From positions 49,361,797 to 49,425,796 of the forward strand of contig CP136061.1 of assembly GCA_032622095.1 (NCBI GenBank): DNA of 64,000 bases, given 5' to 3'. The notes below the pieces were generated by a model that worked only from the letters and a program-made list of their open reading frames with translations, made no database searches and had not been told where the DNA came from. This stretch comes from Siphonodentalium dalli. Lineage: Eukaryota > Mollusca > Scaphopoda > Gadilida > Siphonodentaliidae. Shown in pieces: positions 59,975-64,000 of this stretch (its first letter is position 1; the number at the start of each line of letters is the position of its first letter). The position numbers were made by a program, and so were the translations under genes.

Positions 59975-60287
59975 CACAATGTAGGAAAGACATTAAATAT
60001 TTCTGAATGGGATGGGAGGGTGGGAAAGTTTTAAAACTTGTAGCCTCAGAAGAAAATATCAATATAATGAAGAAATTAACAAAGGTAATTAGAAATTCCC
60101 GCGAAAAGGGGGGTGCGTCAATCTAAACCAATGAAAAGGCGAGGTGTAAATTTAAACCAATGAAAAGGCGAGAAAATATACTGTAATTAACATATTAAAA
60201 CTATTGAACTATGGAAGACCAGATCGTACCTAAAGAAATTCTCGAATCACCGTTTGCTAATTAATTTATTTGATGTCAAATAGAACC
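59975..60287 (-). repeat. Inferred A2 segment of the split repeat
   Basis: 313 bp lying exactly between B1 and B2. It contains a short duplicated motif ACCAATGAAAAGGCGAG (60127-60172). If the element is PAT/Ngaro-like, this segment should recur at the element 5' end to the right of this window. Confidence 0.5.
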
Positions 60288-60394
60288 AATTAGCCAAGGG
60301 TTCGAGGAAAAATAAAATTCTTCTAAATTTAATAATTTAATTAGACGCAAGATATTTTCTATTGAGACTACATGAACAAAATTCATTCTCACAA

Positions 60395-61876
60395 CAGGGG
60401 GGGGGGGGGGTCGGAAAAAATTTCCAGGCACGTATGATGATTTTGTTTTTTCCGGCCTCGGACCACCCACCCACCCAATTTCTTCCGTTTCCGGCCTTTT
60501 TTTCCAGGCAATTTTGGACACCCACCCTTTTTTTTTCCGTTTCAGGAAGTTTTTTCCGGTCAGTTTTGGACACCCACCCCCCTTAAATTTGAGAAAAATT
60601 ATCAATTGAGCAACCAAATAGCTGATTATCCTGCATTATCATAATTTATTGCGCTATATTTGAATAGAACAGTGCATAATGAGATAACTATACTATTTGA
60701 ATTTATCATATAAGTGTCAATAATCAAGAAATGTGTCAACATAATCACATTTCTAGGGATATATAGGCAGAGTGCCAAGGTTTTTATTAACATTCATTTT
60801 CATAATATATAGTCACATGATCTAGTCACATAATCACATTTGAGTATTCTACAGAATACATGGTACCGGTACAACAAATTTCAGATTATTTGATATTTTG
60901 ATATTTGCTATGTGATATACAGTAATGCCCTAATTAATCGACTCCATAACCACAGCAGAATAATGGGTAATTTAATTTTAATTTCCGACTAAATCCTGAA
61001 AATTACCCATTATTCTGCTGTGGTTATGGAGTCGTTTAATTAGGGCATTACTGTATTGCTGGAATCAAATTGTTTATCAAAACATGTGGAAATACAACTG
61101 TTCATCCCAGTTCATCCCAGTTTGAAGAATAATGCTAATACCAAACATAACCATGATATACATGCGTGACTCTTCTTGGGGCATCTCAGAAACCAGAACT
61201 GAGGAAACATGTTATAGCATGTAATGGCAGGCTGGTAGCCACTGCCTGAAGTGAAGTAATAGGCTTCGTAATAATTGGGAATAATATGGATGGATAGCCC
61301 AATTTTACTTCTTTTTTTGCTCACGATATCAGTGACGATAAAATCTTCGTTACTCTGATTAACATTACAAGCTGATCCACATTAACATGGAAAACAATGT
61401 GAAATTGTTCAAGCTGGCCCGGCTGGCCTTCAATTTATTTGTTAAGATTTTGTTTTACGTTGTCAAAAGTCTATTTTATTCCATTATTTATTATATCTTT
61501 ATTTCCAAGTCACATATGGTCAAGTGTGCTTTCATTTTATTGCTTATTTTCAGCTGAGTTCTGCATAGTTATTCTTATTTTGTTGTATCAGTAGATGGTA
61601 TCCTGATTAAATTGTATTTTCCCAATAGCGCAGTGTCTAGTTCTATCAAGTTGAATTTGGGTTATTGTTGGCCATTGTGCAACTGATCCAACTTCTGATA
61701 ACCTCTATATGTAGTATAGCATTAGTATTAACTATATATGACCTGTTTCTGTTCAAAACACATCAAAATAAGACTCAATAGCAGGAATGGAAAAAACTGT
61801 TTTTTGGACCCAAGAGACACCAACCCACCCCATCATACGTGCCTGGAATTTTTTTCCGACCCCCCCCCCCCCCCTG
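60395..61876. mobile_element. DNA transposon with G-run termini inserted in B1
   Basis: Starts CAG(G)n then TCGGAAAAAATTTCCAGGCA and ends with the inverted counterpart TGCCTGGAATTTTTTTCCGA then (C)nTG, giving terminal inverted repeats of about 45 bp. CTCACAA (60388-60394 and 61877-61883) is duplicated around it, and the empty site is present in B2. CAGGGG ends and a 7-8-bp duplication suggest hAT. The inside contains a two-copy GGGTGGGTGTCCAAAA/CCGGAAAAAA repeat (60420-60590) and a nested MITE, but no transposase. Confidence 0.85.
60920..61053. mobile_element. Tc1/mariner-type MITE
   Basis: Inverted arms of about 54 bp starting CAGTAATGCCCTAATTAA and ending TTAATTAGGGCATTACTG, with TA on both sides (60918-60919 and 61054-61055). 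The inner arm sequence ATAACCACAGCAGAATAATG is perfectly mirrored. It is nested in the G-run transposon. Confidence 0.92.
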
Positions 61877-62065
61877 CTCACAACAGAAAATAAATTAATT
61901 CAAGACAAACATGCAAGTTAATAAATAGTACATAGACATGCATGGACAAAACACATGCCAGACAAGTGAGACAACACTGTACACATCAACATTCATTCGA
62001 TTTATTTCAACCCGCCAAGCACTTGGGCACCATTCCATAGGACATCAATGAATGCCTGTATAAAG

Positions 62066-63095
62066 TTATATATATTTATCCAAAATTGATTGTTTCATGC
62101 GATTGGCTAACACATACCTATCTTTCAAAGAATAATGTAGATAACGCTTGTAGCAATCGCTAGACCAATCGCCCATTAATTGAATAAATTCACTAGGTAC
62201 TTGCGCCTTAAATGCCCACGAGGCGCCGCCCCTTCTAAAACTATGCGAAGAATAAAGTAAGGGGGTCTTCTCCAATATCTACTAACCGAAGCCTCAAAAA
62301 CTTTTGAAATTGAGAATAAGTTACTGGCTTAACCTTACCATTAGTACGTATTTGGAATGCTGGTTCAAAATCTGCTGACGGGTTAAGCTTAACCATAGCC
62401 TTAAAGGCTTTAACAGGGCAAAGGACCGATCCCGGAATGGCTACAACTGGTAACTTTAAAATACGTTGTCCAAACTGAATGGTCTTTGACCACTTAATAA
62501 TGACAAAAAGCACATTATCTGTAATAAAAATATCTTGTCTACACAACTGATGCGACGCATCAAAAGAAGTAGCGGTATCTGGTACTAAATTAGACTTACG
62601 AAGAAAAAGATAAAAGGCCAAAAGGAAAATACACCAGTGAGTAACATGAATAGGGTCATCCTGATTAATATGAACATGAATCATCTCTAAAATAGTAGGG
62701 GTTATTGGAAGGGCTTGACGGACACAATGTGGCTTAATTCTTCCTAATCCTCTATATAACAATGACAATTCATAGGAATTAAAGAACTCGCAATCCAAAG
62801 AAAGATTTAAGTGAAAGATCTTAACTCCACTTACATAATTCCTAATAGCTTCCACTGACTTGAAGCTCCTGCTTAGAAACTGAGCAAACAATATACTTAC
62901 TTCTAAAGTAGATGGAATTGGTTCTATTGAAAAATACAGACAGAAGAGGAAATAGGATTTCCATTGTATGAGATGATTTTTTTGAGTGCCAACCGCAAAC
63001 GCCTTAGACTTTGACACCTTAGCTTCTTTATTCAGTTGCGAGATCTCTGATTCTATAAATAAATTACCATTCATGCGTGAAGTTGAACATTTCAT
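62066..63095 (-). pseudogene. Tyrosine recombinase of the YR retrotransposon, frameshifted
   Basis: The first frame (63095-62241, 284 aa) has an N-terminal helical core-binding domain (about 25-110) and the start of the catalytic domain with LRKSNLVP (Arg166, candidate first catalytic Arg). A one-base shift near 62247 ends it in FFA-stop. The catalytic C-terminus continues in another frame (62275-62066): HSFRRGG (His11 and Arg14, the HxxR box) and the CYKRYLHYSL segment with the nucleophile Tyr. The enzyme would integrate the circular cDNA of the element. Its ORF overlaps the RNase H ORF by 32 bases, as in related elements. Confidence 0.85.
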
Positions 63096-64000
63096 TATTT
63101 ACATGCACTTCTTCCATTGACATATTTTGTTTACGGACGTACTCCTGAAACTCATTTCTATAGATTTCTCCATCATCCCACCTTGATAGACAGTCTGCCT
63201 GTCTATTGTTTACACCAATAATATGTTTAGCCCGAATTTCGAATTGAAATTTTGCAGCAAAGAACAAAATTTCTCTGAGACATTCTTGAAGAAATGAGTT
63301 CCGAGAAGCACCTCGGTTTAACACAAATACTGAAGTGCTATTGTCACAATTTACCATTATCCGCTTCCCAGTCAAAAGTGGAGCCCATAACTTCACACAG
63401 AGTACAATGCTCAGCATCTCTAATTCATTTATATGCCTACCACTAATATTTTCTGGGAAAATAGCATGAAAAAACTTGTTTCCGAACAGACCTCCGCATG
63501 CTCTCAATGTTGAATCAGAGGAAATAAATTCATCTGGATTGGACCACTCTTCCAAAACCATCATTGAGATGCCATTGTAAGAGGGTAAAAATCGAGCCCA
63601 CCAGAGCAAATCTCTCTTCACATAGTAAGGAATGTCCAACACTTTAGGTGAGTTGAAATTAAAGGTCCTGAGCCATGAAAGAATTCTCGAAACGAAAATC
63701 CTTCCTGGACGGACACATGTAGAAATAAAATTTAATTTTCCTAATAACGATTGCACCTCTTTAAGAGATGCCGAAGATTTACGGAGCCAAATTTGAACCA
63801 ATTTCAAAATTTCTAAAACTCTTTCCTTTGTTACTTCCAGTGTAAGCTTGACTGTATCTAATTTAACTTCAAGAAAAACCATAGAAGTTGAAGGAGGAGA
63901 CGCTTTATTTTCAGACTCAGTCAAGCCCCACATACCTAAAACATCACCCAATGTGTTGTAAGCTTGCTCTGCTCGCTCTGGGACCTCAGCCCCAGGTTAA
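63064..64000 (-). CDS. Reverse transcriptase tail and RNase H (partial, 5' end off window)
   Basis: The open frame from 63951 encodes 295 residues. 1-125 are the RT thumb region (MVFLEVKLDT, QSLLGKLNF). About 140-260 form RNase H with acidic residues Asp146 (SDST), Glu176/178 (NELEM) and Asp203 (NCDNSTS), then a late Asp in RQADCLSRW. Upstream codons (PGAEVPERAEQAY) continue the RT, but a one-base shift gives a stop at 63997-63999. The catalytic YxDD would sit just outside the window. There is no methyltransferase domain after RNase H. Confidence 0.88.

Larger units (their letters stand above)
60288..62016 (-). repeat. Split direct repeat, copy B1 (interrupted)
   Basis: Same sequence as B2 but split by a 1482-bp transposon at 60395-61876 and bearing an extra AGTGAGACA. 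Subtracting the transposon, its 7-bp duplication and this 9-bp duplication gives 231 bp, exactly the length of B2. Confidence 0.88.
59744..64000 (-). mobile_element. Tyrosine-recombinase retrotransposon (PAT/Ngaro type), 3' half
   Basis: On the minus strand from the right window edge: RT tail and RNase H (to 63064), tyrosine recombinase (63095-62066), then repeats B1 (60288-62016), A2 (59975-60287) and B2 (59744-59974). B1-A2-B2 is the split direct repeat of PAT and Ngaro elements; the matching A1 and the gag/RT start would lie beyond the window. The absence of a methyltransferase domain after RNase H favours Ngaro. The recombinase frameshift and two insertions in B1 indicate this copy is inactive. 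Confidence 0.78.

Noticed and set aside
60276-60617. 113-codon minus-strand frame rich in Lys, Pro and Gly
   Set aside because: Lies across the terminal repeats and G run of the inserted DNA transposon; not a protein domain.

Overview
This window is AT-rich animal nuclear DNA with almost no conventional coding density. It contains spliced exons with metazoan extracellular domains (PAN/apple, EGF-like, Thr-rich stalk), APE-type LINEs, hAT transposase remnants split by an intron, a tyrosine-recombinase retrotransposon, a Helitron-like element and many TTAA- and TA-flanked MITEs. This mix fits a marine invertebrate. A mollusc or other lophotrochozoan is my best guess, an inference from repeat style rather than a marker gene.

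Layout. At 2.17 kb (+) lies a first exon with a signal peptide and PAN/apple domain, ending at a clean splice donor. At 58.2 and 58.9 kb (+) lie an EGF-like exon and a Thr-rich mucin-like exon with matching splice phases. The phases also fit exon 1, so the simplest reading is one secreted or cell-surface glycoprotein gene. Its first intron would be about 56 kb, and that intron would hold most of the window.

The putative intron is a layered museum of mobile DNA. From left to right: a LINE tail (1.3-1.8 kb); a Helitron-like element with an internal two-type tandem array (5.04-8.19 kb); TTAA-flanked MITEs carrying 69-bp palindromes (9.3, 12.2 and 26.7 kb); a 35-bp minisatellite (10.1 kb); two pieces of an old LINE (13.0 and 20.4 kb) flanking a well-preserved LINE with a 1130-residue ORF (14.0-17.7 kb); a 61-bp satellite (24.1-26.3 kb); foldback elements (27.8 and 28.7 kb); an internally deleted hAT with perfect 8-bp target duplication (29.1-30.8 kb); a telomere-like tract (31.0 kb); a LINE relic (31.7-33.2 kb); a 40-bp minisatellite (33.2-34.3 kb); a 5.2-kb inverted-repeat element filled with a ~200-bp degenerate array (34.7-39.9 kb); several short foldback elements and a dispersed repeat family (40-50 kb and 57 kb); and a 5.1-kb TTAA-flanked inverted-repeat element enclosing a second hAT relic (51.4-56.5 kb).

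The right end (59.7-64 kb, minus strand) is the 3' half of a tyrosine-recombinase retrotransposon of PAT/Ngaro type. It has the RT tail with RNase H, a frameshifted recombinase and a B1-A2-B2 split direct repeat. B1 is interrupted by a younger G-run-ended DNA transposon, which itself holds a mariner-type MITE.

I found no tRNA, rRNA, CRISPR or bacterial-type system. The most unusual items are the 69-bp palindrome module shared by MITEs with different termini, the hairpin shared by four LINE 3' tails, and the phase-matched long-intron gene.
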